Source: Kryptolebias marmoratus
Taxonomy: Eukaryota; Chordata; Actinopteri; Cyprinodontiformes; Rivulidae
NCBI RefSeq assembly: GCF_001649575.2
Contig: NC_051452.1
Span: 8,880,405-8,944,404 of the forward strand
Length of the DNA: 64,000 nucleotides
Reading direction: 5' to 3'
Of the stretch, positions 47,641 through 59,959 are shown piece by piece (position 1 is the stretch's first letter; the number at the start of each line of letters is the position of its first letter). Below the pieces are notes generated by a model. That model worked only from the letters and a program-made list of their open reading frames with translations. It was not told the origin of the DNA and searched no databases. The position numbers and the translations under genes are program-made.

Positions 47641-48212
47641 AACTGTGCTATGTCTTTATTTTCATAAGTGTTGAGGTGTAAAATATGCATTAGACTTTAT
47701 AAATTTTTTTCTTTTTAGTGTTTTAAATGACAGAAATTTGTGCTTACAGACTCTGCTGAGCAGCTGTTAGCTTGACTTCCCAATGGGATTTTCTCCCTGA
47801 TTCTCCAAATTGAGATCGCCCTGATTGCTGCCTAAGGTAAGATACTGACCGCTCAAGTACAACAAGACTTAAAACAACTGAAACTATCCCTTTAAAAGTT
47901 GTGAATCAAGCCTGTTTTAATCCTCTTTTTCATTCTGTTGTCAAAGAAATAAACCTACTAACTTCTCAAAACTGCCACTCAAACAAAAATATATGAAGAA
48001 TTTCTTTTTTTTTTTGGTCAAAATCCTGTGATGTTTAGGATTTCTGACACCTCTTTTGGTACCAAACAGCAACTAATCAACTTTTAAACGATCGAGGGGG
48101 AAGAGGATTGAGATGGTAGCAAAATGAGAAAAGGAAGAAATGAAGTTTATGAAGTTTGTAAAATGTAATTGCAGGCTGCTGAGGGAAGCAGCAGACTGGA
48201 GTAGTTGTCCCC

Positions 48213-48258
<46 letters not shown>

Positions 48259-48799
48259 ACCTGGGGAGTGTGGATACGGTGCTCTCCTCTTTGGCCAGAG
48301 GCTGGTAAATAATGGATGTGTTGGTGGAAGCGCAGGCAGTTTGAAATGTAAATGTGACGGATGGAGAGTAGTGTGTGTGCGTGCATGGATGGATCATGAG
48401 TGTGTGTGTGTGCGTGATGCTGTCACTTGAGGCTGGGGATGTGTCTCGAATGGTGATGGGCCGTCGTCACTGAAGAAACAGAGGAAGTGCAGGGCAGAGA
48501 AGTGTGAGTTCTTAAAAAGAGTGAAGAGGAGCGAACGCAACGGAGGAGCATACGACGAGGAAGAGGAGCCGAGCGAGACGCGAGGAAGAGGCTAATTAGT
48601 CTTGCTTTGACCTAGAAATGTTGAAGTACAGTGAGAGAAATGAAATGATTAAGATTTGACGTAAACTGTTTATACCCCACAGTAAGACCAGTTGGGACGA
48701 TGAAATGACAGCAAAAAACATATTTATTTAAAAAAATAATGAATAAAATGAATGAGCAAGAAACACAGATACATTTATACATGTGAAAATGTAAAGAAA
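47641..48799. other. Unique stretch with CA microsatellite
   Basis: No gene recognised. A (CA)n run at 48215-48255 is the longest here. The nearby minus-strand open frames simply translate the repeat. Confidence 0.55.
48210..48255. repeat. (CA)n microsatellite
   Basis: About 20 uninterrupted CA units preceded by a short C-run. Confidence 0.95.
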
Positions 48800-49260
48800 A
48801 ACTAGATAAGCTGCTTTTTCTGTAAAATACGCTGAGCGCTGAATGAGTTTACTGAAATTTGCTGAAGAAGCTGAAAAAAACTAAAAGAAGCAAAATGCTT
48901 GCTAATGGCTGAATGTAGTAAATGCGTAAATAAAGTAGCATAAGGCTAACTAAAAGCTAAAAGCAGCATACAAAGACAAAAATAGAGCCAGCCTGCTGAA
49001 GCAGATTTTTTTTAAAAAAACTGTTTTTAAAGGAATTAACGCGATCTTAATGTATTTCTGATGGGGAATTGATTTTAAATGAAAGTTAAATTGTTTTAAA
49101 AAGTATAAAAGTTACAAAAACTTAAGTCATTGCTCCCATTTCCTGAATGAGCTGAACATTTTGATATATAAATGGCTAAAATTGTGCAAAGTAGTTAGAC
49201 TATTAAAAAACAGTAGTATTAAACTGAATCAGCATTTACAGAAGTCACATGAAATCCTTT
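48800..49260 (+). repeat. Family B dispersed repeat, copy 1
   Basis: A short array of GCTAAAAGCTAAAAGCAGCA-like units is followed by the tail GCCAGCCTGCTGAAGCAGAT, then a TAATGTATTTCTGATGGGGA block, ATGGCTAAAATTGTGCAAAG and AAACTGAATCAGC. The same order is seen at 55430 and 56700. The left edge is uncertain. Confidence 0.75.
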
Positions 49261-50364
49261 TAGTTTTGGTGTAAAATAATAGTTTGCATTGTTCTATAAC
49301 GTGAGCAGGAGTTTCACATCAAAGATGGTAACCTACTTAACAAGATGTACATTTATTTATTTATTTATTTTTTTTTGGGGGGGGGGGGGTGTTTGGCAGG
49401 AAGATCCATTTCTGTCACTCTCCTCTTTCAAGCGAATGCATCACTTCAGAAAAACCTTTTTATTTCTTCTCAGTGTTTGTTGTAATAAGTGTAAATTCAC
49501 TAAAAATCACTGCATTAATCCATGCATCACACAATCTGACATGCCAGGAATTCTTACTACTACAAAAGCATGAAATCTCAAGTCTTAAATCGCAAAAAGG
49601 TGACAAATGGCATGTAAAGATGCTCTGAATTGGTTTCACTGGTTCAGGTTTTTGCTTCATCTCGTCTCGATGTCCTCTCAGGTTTTTGTTGAGCCGCTAC
49701 TGCATCACATATTGCATCAGGAGACCCATTATTCCCTGATGAATCGTCGAGCTTGTGTAAAAATAACATCTGATGCAGCAGTGGAAGTTAAAAAAAAAAA
49801 AAAAAAAGCGTTTTAAAGCGTGCATGTTGTAAGAACACGATTGATGCAAAAGGGACGAGGTGGAGAAACTCAAGAAAGCCGGAGAGTGAGGAGGACAGGA
49901 TGGGCTGACAAACAGGAAATGGATGGAGAGGAACTGGCATCTGTTGCCCTCCCAACCCCCGCCGTCACCACTGTCACCAGCAGCTCCCGCCGGTGCGCGG
50001 CTCGTGTATGTGTGGAGATAAGATGGAGGACAGGGCCCAGATGGTCTGAGGGGAGAGTGACAAGTGGCTGTCGGGGGATTCAGACAGCCGGGCCCTCTGC
50101 TGCCCTGCTGGCACGCACACAAACACACACCTCCATCTCTTTGTAGGACCTCCACCTCCTGCGGACCCCTCGATCACCCGGTGCTGCATCTGTTTGCGGT
50201 CATATCATCGGGGTCCCACAGGAACGAGACTCACTCTTACACACGACTGGGGTGTTTACTTTGTCGCATTTTTGTGTCTTGAGACTTATAAGCCAACAAA
50301 GATGGGCCTTTGATTTAGGAAAAATAACATTTTAGGATCCACAAACCAGACAACGCTTCTGTCT
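49261..50364. other. Unique stretch with T/G homopolymers
   Basis: An ATTT-type run followed by 13 G bases lies at about 49351-49389. An A-run lies at 49791-49807. The C-rich to balanced part at 49920-50220 has overlapping open frames with no recognised product. Confidence 0.5.
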
Positions 50365-50775
50365 GCCTGTCGCAAAATGCAGTAATGTTTTTGCTTGGGT
50401 TTGTTTTTGTTGGTTTGTAGCATTATCACAATTTCCTCATTATCCATTGGATAGATTTTAATGAAACTAAATCTGCTGTAGATGTACATCAAATGATTAA
50501 CTTTTGCAGCCAATCGACCTTAGTCAACAAAAACGTGACCAAACTTACACATATTGAGCTAAAAGTCATTGTGGTAGTAGCCGAGTGTCATCCTCAACTT
50601 AGTCTTTTAGGGCTAACGCAACTCGCAAGCATCATTGGCAGGACTTAACAAAAATGGTTCTAACTCCATCTCCTTTCAACATAAGAGGATCTTAGTTTAA
50701 AAATCGGACATGAAACACAGCTGGTTATATGCGTTCCTTCAAGAAATGCCATCTCTTTAACTGTTATTAAGTGTT
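50365..50775 (+). repeat. Family A copy 16, diverged
   Basis: TTAATGAAACTAAATCTGCT, TAGATGTACATCAAATGATT, GTGGTAGTAGCCGAGTGTCA, CATAAGAGGATCTTAGTTTA and GCGTTCCTTCAAGAAATGCC in order. The first block (GTTAGCAAAATATC) is eroded to GTAGCATTATCACA. Confidence 0.8.
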
Positions 50776-53700
50776 GACATGAGTACCAGTTTTTTTAGTA
50801 GCTAAATTTTCCTTAACGTCGTAATATCAGAGGTGGTGACCCGAACTAGAACAGACCTTTGCACACACGTTTACCTCCCTGGATGTACAGATTTGCCCCC
50901 TAATAGAGAACAGGATCAGACTTCTCTAAATGTAAACAGCTTGGTGGCAAACAGGTTGACCTGTCTTCAAATACATATACATGCAAAACTCCCTCATTTA
51001 TTTTACTTCAGCTTAGGGAATGTGTATTAATATAATGCTTATATTAATGTTGGCAAGTTGCAGTTACACAATCATGATATATTTTAGGTTTCACTTTTTG
51101 TCAAAACAAAGAAAAATGTAAGAATTCAGAGTGGTTGAGGGCTTCAGTTGTTTTGCTTTTGTCTGTTGAGCAATCTTCTTCAGGACAGAGTGAATGCTTC
51201 TCAGTATTTCCTTTTGTGTGAAAGTGAAGTCCGTCTGAAAGGATCAGAATCTGGATTGTGGTGCTGCAGCGCAGGCTGACTCTGGAGGTGCTCGAGGCTC
51301 CGAGGCCAGAAGGTGGTCCTTGGCTGAGGAGTTTGAGACCAAGATGTCATGTTTGGCTGAGGCAGTCTGTCGGAAGCGGACTGAGTCAGATCAGCTTGTC
51401 TAGTCGGTCCAAAAGTTTACTGGTGGAGTGATGCATTCAGCAGCCTCAGCAAGTTTGCTTATAACGGTCATACAGTCGTGAACTGACATGGACGTCATCA
51501 TCAAGGACCATCACTTCAAAAATCACCAGAATGTCCCTTTAAAACTAAACCGTTAAACAGGTGGCGTTTAAGATGTGACCTTGCACTGTTAGGTTTTTAG
51601 ATGGGTTTGTCTGTATGGCAAATAAACACATTTAAAACAGTCCTTCATATTTTTTTTCACCCCGTCTGTCCCACTTTTCTTGTTTTTTTTCCTTGCATGA
51701 CTCTCCAGTGCTTTAACGCTACATGTGTGCTGACCGACCAGTCGGAGGGGCCAGCAGAGGAATTGTCCCAACCAGTCCGAGTGTGTATTATCTGTCATTT
51801 CGGAGCCATGGGAGTCAGTTTAATGGATAAAGCCTGCGGAAAAGCTCAGACCGCTGCCCTCTTTATATCTTTATGGGTCATACACTCATCTTCCAAAACA
51901 CCTTTAATGCTCTTTATCTCTCTTACCCCCTCTTTTTCTCACAGCATAGTGGACACACATACACATATTTTATTTTAACACAATTGTCCTTGATTTCTGT
52001 GATCCCATGATGAATTTTTTTTTCCCGAGGAATTTCCTGCTCGTCCTTTCCGAAATGAGAGGAAATGAAGGATGGGACTTTGGGCCTCTAGGCCACGATC
52101 CATAGTCCTGCAGCAAAGCTCCCTGGGATTTGTAGGCGCCTCCGGACTCAGACACTGGAGGGGGCGTCCCTCGTCGGGAGCAGTAGCATGTCTGTTGGGG
52201 GGGGAGCAAAAGGAGTAAAAGTGATGAGAGAAGCTGGGTGTGAAGAGAGAGGAGGAAGGACGTGTGTGTGAACGAGTGCGTCGAAGTGTGTGTGAGAGAA
52301 AAGACAGAGCGGAAGGAGAGAAATTGTTGGTGGGAAAAAGGAGCAAGTGTGTGTGTGAGGGACAGCTCGTCCTTCAGGCTCACCTCGGCCCCCCCGGGGG
52401 TCTGTCTTCTCGGCAGCAGTTTTACTGGCCCCGGCTGACGGCCATGAAATGGCACAAAATTTACAGTTCTGGAGCTCGTGGATCTGAAGGCTGAGGACAC
52501 AGTCTCTCTTTTCTCACTCTGACTCCCATCATCCCTCTCTTTTTTCTTTTTTTTTTCCATTCAGTCGTCATCCTCTTTTTTTGCATTTATCCTTCTCTAA
52601 TTCACCATATTGGTGCTGTTAAGCAAAATATGTGGCGTTCCATATTTTATTTGGTTCACCTCCAACAAATCCCCACCTGTAAGAAATCACATTGTACCTT
52701 GTTACACATCCATGAAGTGTTTTTCTTGTGTGTGAAATCAGCCATAAATGAGCATTGACACTTTAAATCTACAGATCACCACCTAAAATTACAGAAAGGT
52801 AAAGTTAAACAGCCTTTTGGTCTTAAATTCTGAAATATTTTCCACTTGTGAATCTGTCTCACTGTAGAATAGACTCTAAAATGCTTGAAGATGACCTTTA
52901 ACCCTTCCCAGATTGATGGACATCAACAGTTGCTTCTCTATGGGCATTGCTGATGCCTTTCCGCCTTGGCTTTGTGTTAACGCACACCTGTCTGCTTCAG
53001 GACAGCTTTTACAGAGGAACTCATTGATGAAGATCAATAATTAAAGTGCATTTGATCAGCAGCAAAGTGCTACTTCTCCTAAATCATATAAAAACAGCAA
53101 GGATGGATGTAGTTTTTCCACACAACTTCTCCATTTTGGCTTCATTTTTGTTTATTAAACAATGACATGGTGGAATTTGTGTGTTTTTGTACACTTTAGG
53201 TTAGATTTAAATCGTTTTAGAACCTGATAAAGACCAAATATTTTCTTATTTTTATGTCTGGATACCAAAAAGCCCTAGAATTGAATGATAACGGACTGAC
53301 TTTTTTAACTACACAATCAGGAGTAGGAGATTTATTTATATAATTGTAGTTTGTTAGACAATCCTATAAATATTGCTAAATTGTCAGCAGACGTTTTAAA
53401 CCACTCCGTTCTCTCCAAACTGCTCCTCGCATTTCCTGGCATCTGGAACGAGAGCGGCGTGTCACCGCTGTGGGATTTCAGTAAAATGTCATACTTCTAA
53501 AACGCCACTATATGTCACGTTTTAGGAAGGCAGCTCACACTTACCCTGAGGGGAATTTTGTAAGTAGCAACAAGTAGAAAGAGTTTTCTGTTGCTGAAAT
53601 AAAACACTGACACTCAGCCGATTGGAAAAAAGGAAAAAGGCATGAGTGACACAATCCCAAATATGCTCACACAGATTTAAGATTTATTTGTTTTGAGCAG

Positions 53701-53934
53701 AGGAACATTTATTTAAAACAACAGCAAATATTAGACTAACAGACTATTTGACTTTATATGGATACCTCCAGGATTTTTAGCTGCATTTACCCAAAATTAT
53801 CCAAATCATGACAAAGATTTCACTACAAAATGATCAACTTGAGGCTTTAATTTGATTTATTAAGGCTGGACTTAAAAGTGAACTAAATTTGTGACAGTAT
53901 GGATGTTTTTTCCTGTCTTTGTGTTAAACTGTAT
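50776..53934. other. Long unique stretch
   Basis: No dispersed repeat recognised. A minus-strand open frame at 52560-51970 includes a stretch preceded by a good splice-acceptor-like sequence (see findings) but resembles no known protein. T-run at 52016-52022 and a pyrimidine-rich part at 52530-52590. Confidence 0.45.
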
Positions 53935-54435
53935 TGTTTTTTAAAACATCTCATGATCCGGAGGTTAGACTGAAATTAAACTTGTGGACAGTAATTACTG
54001 GATGTACATCTACAACTTGTTAACTTTAAAAGTTACTCAAATTCAAGATGGCTGCTACAGCCAATTGATTTTAGAGAACACAGAGTTGGCTCTAATTCAG
54101 TCAACTTTACTGATATCGACCTACATTTGGTCATCCCAACACATACTCCAAGCACTACAATAACAAGATTTTTACCTAAATGTTTGGCCTTAACTGTTGG
54201 AGTCAACTGTCTGTTAGCAAAATATCTTGTGAACCACTGGATGGATTTTAATTAAGCTTTCAAGTAAAACAAATAAGTCATTGGACGTACCTCCACAACT
54301 GATTGACTTTAGGAGATAACCCAATTCAAGATGGCTGCCACAGCCAGCTGACCTTAGCTAACACAACATGGCTATAACTCGGCGGCGGGCGATATGCATT
54401 CCTCCAAGCGATGCCAGGCGTTTAATTCAAGTCGG
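53935..54435 (+). repeat. Family A copy 17, dimeric
   Basis: Unit 1: GGATGTACATCTACAACTTG, AATTCAAGATGGCTGCTACA. The linker is GTTTGGCCTTAACTGTTGGA then GTCAACTGTCTG. Unit 2: TTAGCAAAATATCTTGTGAA, CCAATTCAAGATGGCTGCCA, TGGCTATAACTCGG. A deletion then joins directly to GGCGGGCGATATGCATTCCT and GCGATGCCAGGCGTTTAATT. The deletion removes about 200 bases of consensus before the 3' end. Confidence 0.9.
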
Positions 54436-55224
54436 TGAGTGGCCCTTGGAGAAAAGCTTTGCTGCTCATCCAGAGAGAGGAGAGTCAGGTTGTTGGATTA
54501 TCAGAAAAGTGGCACAAGAGTCGGATGTGAAATGGTCTAATTTCTCAGTGTGCTGCTTAAAATAAGTGCAAAGTGTGTGTGTGTGTGTGTGTGTGTGTGT
54601 CAGTGCAGTCTCCAGTGTGTCAGCTTCTACATGCCGTTTGAGCTCTCCTGAGTGAGAGAAGTGTGACAAACAGCTCAACAGGCTTTGGCACGCCAGCTGT
54701 CCAGAGGGGACACACATACACAGCAGACATCTTTCACACACACACACACACTTGCAGGACCATTCACATGTGAGCATAGCACTGGCTGCACCATGCCTCA
54801 GCGCACAAACACACACATCCAGCGTGGGAGTAGCGCACAATAAAACACGCCGCTGCCAAGCGTGGTGCGGTAATCTTTAGTAACGCCGTTGGTCCTGGGG
54901 GCAGAGCATCTGAACGGTGCCAACGGCCACACAACATCAGAGCCCCGGCGCCCTGCCTTCCCACAATCCCCCCCCCCCTTCGCTCCGCAGGCAGCCAATC
55001 CACTGCCGGACAGGAGAAACAGACTTTCCTGGTGGCGCTCCATCATCTGAGAGCTCAGAGGAGATTCTGCTGCTGACACAGGGGCTGATCAGCTGAATGG
55101 TTGCCATTCTGATCCACAAGAATTAACAGAGCTGCTCATTAACTGTGCATCTGCTTATTTGTGGCATTTCTTTACAAAACCAATCATTTATTTGGGTTCA
55201 GTTAGTGTTGTGAAATTTCTAAGT
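54436..55224. other. Unique stretch with TG and CA repeats
   Basis: (TG)n at 54571-54600 and a shorter (CA)n at about 54736-54752. The rest is unique and G+C-balanced. No gene recognised. Confidence 0.55.
54571..54601. repeat. (GT)n microsatellite
   Basis: About 15 GT units. Confidence 0.95.
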
Positions 55225-55425
55225 TTTGCTGAGTCACCTGCCGTTGTGTGTGTGTGGATGTTTGTCTGTTTGCAAAATATCTCCTGAAACATTCAAAAAG
55301 TAATCAGAGTCAACATGATTTAAAATGGCCGTCGCAGCTAACTGACCTGATAAACTAATTTATGTGGTTATAGCTTAGTCTTTCTCAGCACGCTGAGAGC
55401 TAACAGGTTGTGTGACATCTGAAAT
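55225..55425 (+). repeat. Family A copy 18 (partial, internally shortened)
   Basis: GTCTGTTTGCAAAATATCTC, GAGTCAACATGATTTAAAAT, GGCCGTCGCAGCTAACTGAC, TGTGGTTATAGCTTAGTC and TGAGAGCTAACAGG in order, with pieces missing. It is followed directly by family B copy 2. Confidence 0.75.
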
Positions 55426-55690
55426 CCAAAAAGTAGTAAAAGGCTGGCTAAAAGTAGCTGTTTGCCAAATTTAGCTTTTAGCTACTGTAGTTAAAAGTAG
55501 CATAAGACAAAAAAGAGCAAGTCTGCTGAAGCAGGTTTTAAACAGAACAATGTTTTTGAACCTCTTTGATATCTGAATGGCTAAAATAGCTCAAAGCATG
55601 CAGAAGTTGCAGAAAAATAAACAAGGAAACAATAGTTTTAAGGCTGAATCAGCGGTCACACAAATAGAAATGAATCGTTTCTCTATTATC
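55426..55690 (+). repeat. Family B copy 2
   Basis: AGTAAAAGGCTGGCTAAAAG and further GCTA-type units, then GAGCAAGTCTGCTGAAGCAG, AATGTTTTTGAACCTC, CTGAATGGCTAAAATAGCTC and GGCTGAATCAGCGG. The array part is short here and the tail is well kept. Confidence 0.8.
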
Positions 55691-56699
55691 TATCAAAAAG
55701 GTTTGGTTTATCCTTTGGGTTTAGGAGTCTTTTTATCCCTTAATGATCCATAGGTAAGAGCTCAAAATGATCAGGTGCTGAACTGGAAAAGAAATGTGTG
55801 AATAAATTGGGTAATATCCCAATAAAAAGTGTAGATATTCAAAAATAGTTTCTAAAAATGTGATTCTGTTGAAGCAATAACACAAAAAAGGGATCAGTGA
55901 ATCTTTTTGCATTGGCACACTAGTAATAAGCAAAATCTTTGAAGCTACAACCATCAAAATGTGGCTTCACTGGCCTAAAACAACAGTCTGTGTGGGATAC
56001 TGACGTAAAATATAGCAGCTAAAAAAGACAAACGTGTGAAACCATCAATGGCCTTTTTTTGCAAAATAAATCAGTCAGTTTTATGTTCTCGTAGCATGTG
56101 CTTGTGTGTTGGGTTAGCTGTTGCAAAGCCTTAATGAGGTGAGCTGTTAAAAAAAAAATCCAAACAAAGATGGGGAGAAACTGAGACGAAGATGTGATGA
56201 TTTAGAGGGGAGGAAGAGGAAGAGAGAAGTCTGGCTGTGCTCTCAAAGACAAGAGAACAAACCCCTCAAAGTCATTCAGCTAATCCATCTCGACAACACT
56301 GAAGCCTCATCATATCGACCCCTCCCTAAGCTGCACACATTTCACTCCTCTCCTGACAGGCCCTCGCCTCCTCCTCCTCCTCCTCCTTCCTCCTCCAGCA
56401 GCGGCTCCTCTGAAGGAGGGAGGGATGAAACGAGGAGGAGACTGAGAGGAAGGTCAGGCAGGGTAAAGAAGGGAAGAACAGCTGATGTTCGCCCGGCGGC
56501 GTGGACTTGCCCCACCACCAACCACCTGACTACAACAATAACTGGGAACCTCCCACAGCTGATGGCTTCACTAACTGACCACCCACGGCTCACGCTTTCA
56601 CCTCAGAGACAGAGGAGATGGGAAATCCTCCAAAAAATAAAAAAAATAAAAACCTAACCACTCGCTGCTGCAGGTTATTACATTCAAATCAAAGATGGC
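55691..56699. other. Unique stretch
   Basis: No recognised gene or dispersed repeat. A minus-strand purine tract of CCT repeats on plus (about 56366-56395) is simple sequence. Confidence 0.5.
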
Positions 56700-57796
56700 A
56701 GCTCTCCAGGTGCTCTCGGCTAGCTAAAAGCAGCAAATTTCTAGCTAAAAGCTAGAAATGGCAAACCTGTGGCTAAAAGAAGCAAAACACTATCAGAAAG
56801 CAAAAGTAGTACAACTGTAGCAAGAAGCAGCTAAATGTGAATTAAAAGCTAAAAATGGCAAAATTGTGGCTAAAGGCAGCAAAAAGCTAGCTAAACAAAA
56901 GCAAAAGGCTCACTGAATGCAGCAAAAGTTAGGCACAAACTAAACATAGCAAAATGATAGCTAAAAGCTAAAACAGTAAAACTGTAGCTAGAAGAAGCAA
57001 AATGTTAGCTTAAAGCAGCAATAGATAACTAAAAGCTAAATATAGCAAAATGCTAGCCAAAAGCTAAAATAGTAAAACTGTAGCTAAAAGCAGCAAAATG
57101 TTAGCTAAAAGCTAAAATGGCAAAGTTGTGGCTAAAGGCAGCAAAAGGTTAGCTAAAAGTAACACAAGGCCAGCTGAACAAAATCAAAAGGCTAACTAAA
57201 AACAGCAAAAGTTTGGCACAAACTAAACATAGCAAAATGATAGCTAAAAGCTAAAACAGTAAAACTGTAGCTAGAAGAAGCAAAATGGGAACTAAAAGCT
57301 AAAAATGGCAATCTTGTGGCTAAAGGCAGCAAAGGGTTAGCTAAAAGTAACACAAAGCTAGCTGAACAAAATCAAAAGGCTAACTAAAAACAGCAAAAGT
57401 CAGGTACAAGCTAAACATAGCAAAATGCTAGCTAAAGCTCATGTAGTAAAACTGTTGCTAGAAGCAGCAAAAGCTTAGCTTAAAGCTAAAGTAGCAAAAG
57501 GCTGGCTAAAAGTAGCTGAAGGCTAGCTAAAAGCTAAAAGTAGCAATGGAGAACCAAATTGGAGCAAGCCTGCTGAAGCAGATTTTAAAGAGTCCAATGT
57601 TTTTGAATAATTTAAATAAATATCAGTGCATTTCTATGGGGAAATTGTTATTTTAAAATGCTATAAAAAAAACAAAATTCATAGCCCTCATCTCCTGATT
57701 TAGCTGGACGGCTGAAACAGCTAAAATAGCACAAAGTGTGCAGAAGCAGTTTGCAATAAACCAAATGAATAAATGGAAAACTGGGAGTTCAGTCAG
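56700..57796 (+). repeat. Family B copy 3 with expanded tandem array
   Basis: About 850 bases are built from GCTAAAAGCTAAA/TAGCAAAA-type units. The phrase GGCACAAACTAAACATAGCA (or its near match) recurs with spacing of about 283 and then 188 bases, fitting 3 and 2 multiples of a roughly 94-base subunit. The tail GAGCAAGCCTGCTGAAGCAG (57562 on) leads to ATTTCTATGGGGAAATTGTT and AGTTCAGTCAGCG, as in copies 1 and 2. No coding capacity visible. Confidence 0.85.
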
Positions 57797-57975
57797 CGTT
57801 GTAGACGTATATCCAATCATTTGTTAGAGATGAGCGTCATCCCCAACATACACTCTAAGGGCTACACATTGTGCATCCGTCCAGTAGTTCAGGAGATATT
57901 TTGCTGACAGACAAATGAGCACAGGCAGAAACATCAATGCCTGCCTTGTGCCTTTTGACACTGGGTGATAAATAT
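57797..57975. repeat. Family A copy 19, mosaic of both orientations
   Basis: 57799-57826 is reverse (TTGTAGACGTATATCCAATC). 57826-57871 is forward (GAGCGTCATCCCCAACATAC, ACTCTAAGGGCTAC). 57872-57950 is reverse again (CCGTCCAGTAGTTCAGGAGA, TATTTTGCTGACAGAC, leader AATGCCTGCC). It abuts the end of family B copy 3. Confidence 0.7.
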
Positions 57976-59959
57976 TAGAAGAAAGTCCGGCTGTAAGAAG
58001 CGAAAACATATCAAACGTTTCCTTTTTTTTTTTCCCCTCTCCTTGTACTTTCTCTCCTTCCTCTGGTTGCTGCTTCCTTCCACCTCCCCGCCCGTCTCTC
58101 TGTGTGTGATTGATGTCGCGAGGTAGCATTAACACTTCTCATGCTGCTCATACATGGAGGGGGGAGGAGGAGGTGGCGTAATGTACATGAACGATTGATT
58201 ACCTTACTGCTGCTGGCTGATGACTTCTCTAAAGATGGTTCCTTGGGAATCGATAACCACTGCTCTTTCTCCGTCGCCTACAACCCCCCCCCTTCCACTC
58301 CTCCCAATCTAAACTTCTCCACTCCTAAACAGTGACAGGAGAGCTCATGCAGCAATTATGAAGGAAAGGCGCATTTGCATATGGAAAAATAATTAAAACA
58401 AACAAAGTGAAACTGGGACCCCCTAGAGAGAGGAGGAAGAGGGAGGAGGAAGTGAATAATGTGGGCTTGGAGAGAGGTTTAATTGCTCCACATCGAGGTT
58501 GTGCCATTTATCTTCGACTCAGTGGCTCTGCTGCCGTTTCATTTGTCACCTTAGCACAGACGAGTTTATGTAGGTGTTCTCGGGATTTCTGTTTTCAAGG
58601 CAGGCTCCCGCGAATGTATGCTTTTAAAGGACGGCGTGGAAAGATGACTCAGAGCTCTCCAAAGTTAACCTCATCCTTTCCCTTTTGCTCACACACACTT
58701 TTTATCTCCGGATTATTGGTCTATAAAGAGCTGTTACATAAAAGAGTCCAGTTTTCAGAGAGATGTTCTGCTCTTTTGCTGTCTGTCTCTTTCAGGAGCA
58801 GTCATTATGCTCCAGGAGCTTCCACACTCCTTTCTAATGTGTGTGTGTGAGTGCGTGCGTGCGGGAGCACAAAGTGTGTGTTTTCCGATCTTTGTCTCGC
58901 TGAGCTTTTTGAGCAGACTCCCCGCTGGCGCCGCGGGGTGCGAGCCGTCACGCGTCGAGGCCCGTCCGCCACGTTAGCGCCGCGGCGGCCAAAAACTCCA
59001 TTTTCAGCAGAGCGTTTGAAGCCAGAGGATGAAAGAGCGCAGTCTCACTCGCGTCGCTCTTTCTCTCCTCTGATGGACAACTCAGTGGCCAGCCACTTCT
59101 TTAATTAAAGGCACAGTCTGCTGTTTTTATTTTTTTTTTCCTCCCCCTTCACATGAAAGAGTATTGACCCTGATGGCACTCTGGGCAGATAAGGACAATA
59201 TGAGTGTCACTGAACTCACTTTGGGTCTTTCAAGATGTGTGTGTGTGTGTGTGTCTACTGTAGGAACACGCGTGTTTAACTGTAGCAGGAGGCAACATCT
59301 CATGAAGTCTTTATCTAACCGAACACTGAAGCGGGAAACAGGATTATTATGAATTCAGAGCAAATGCTGCAGTTGTTTCCATTTTGAGAACTTTCTGATA
59401 GCGATTCATCGTACATTTAGTTAACAAAGTTCAGGATTTTGCGTTCTGAAAGTAAACGCTGAGAATAACTATCATTCCTTGATGAAATACAAAGTACCAT
59501 TAGCCTCAAAAGTTTATATTAAAGTCCCGACATGTAGCATTAGGAGGACTGAATGCCAGAAATATGTCTCTTTTTAATTATCTCAATTTTTTTCTGGCAA
59601 TCGGCCATTTGCTCTGAAGTGCTTTTAAATATTTTGAAGTAAAGTCTACAAGTTTTCCAACATCCAGAGTGCCGAATGGTTCGTTGCAGTTTGTAACTTT
59701 TGTCACTAGATGTCACTAATTTGCTCAAAAAGTACAAGGTTGGTTTTCTGTCGCCTATCAACTTTGATGTTTTCACTCCATGGTCAAAGATAATAATATT
59801 AATAATAGCATTGATTTAAAGCGTTTACTATAAAGGCTAAAAATGTCTCACACCTTTAGGGGCCATGCTCTCCAAACTACATTGTAGAAAAACAAATAAA
59901 TTAAAGATTTATGATGGATAAAATGCTGAAATGGTGTATTTGATCGTGGGTGTAATAAT
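57976..59959. other. Unique stretch with a CpG cluster
   Basis: No gene recognised. A CpG-dense core lies at 58922-58990. A TGACTCA (AP-1 type) site is near 58646. (GT)n runs near 58840 and 59236-59254. Confidence 0.5.
58922..58990. promoter_or_regulatory. Isolated CpG-dense core
   Basis: About 16 CpG dinucleotides in roughly 70 bases, unlike the CpG-poor surroundings. It could be an unmethylated regulatory core or a chance G+C patch. No TATA box or transcript evidence is visible. Confidence 0.35.

Noticed and set aside
48073..48430. Open frames on both strands around the CA repeat
   Set aside because: They are translations of the microsatellite (VCVCV / THTHT) and not genes.
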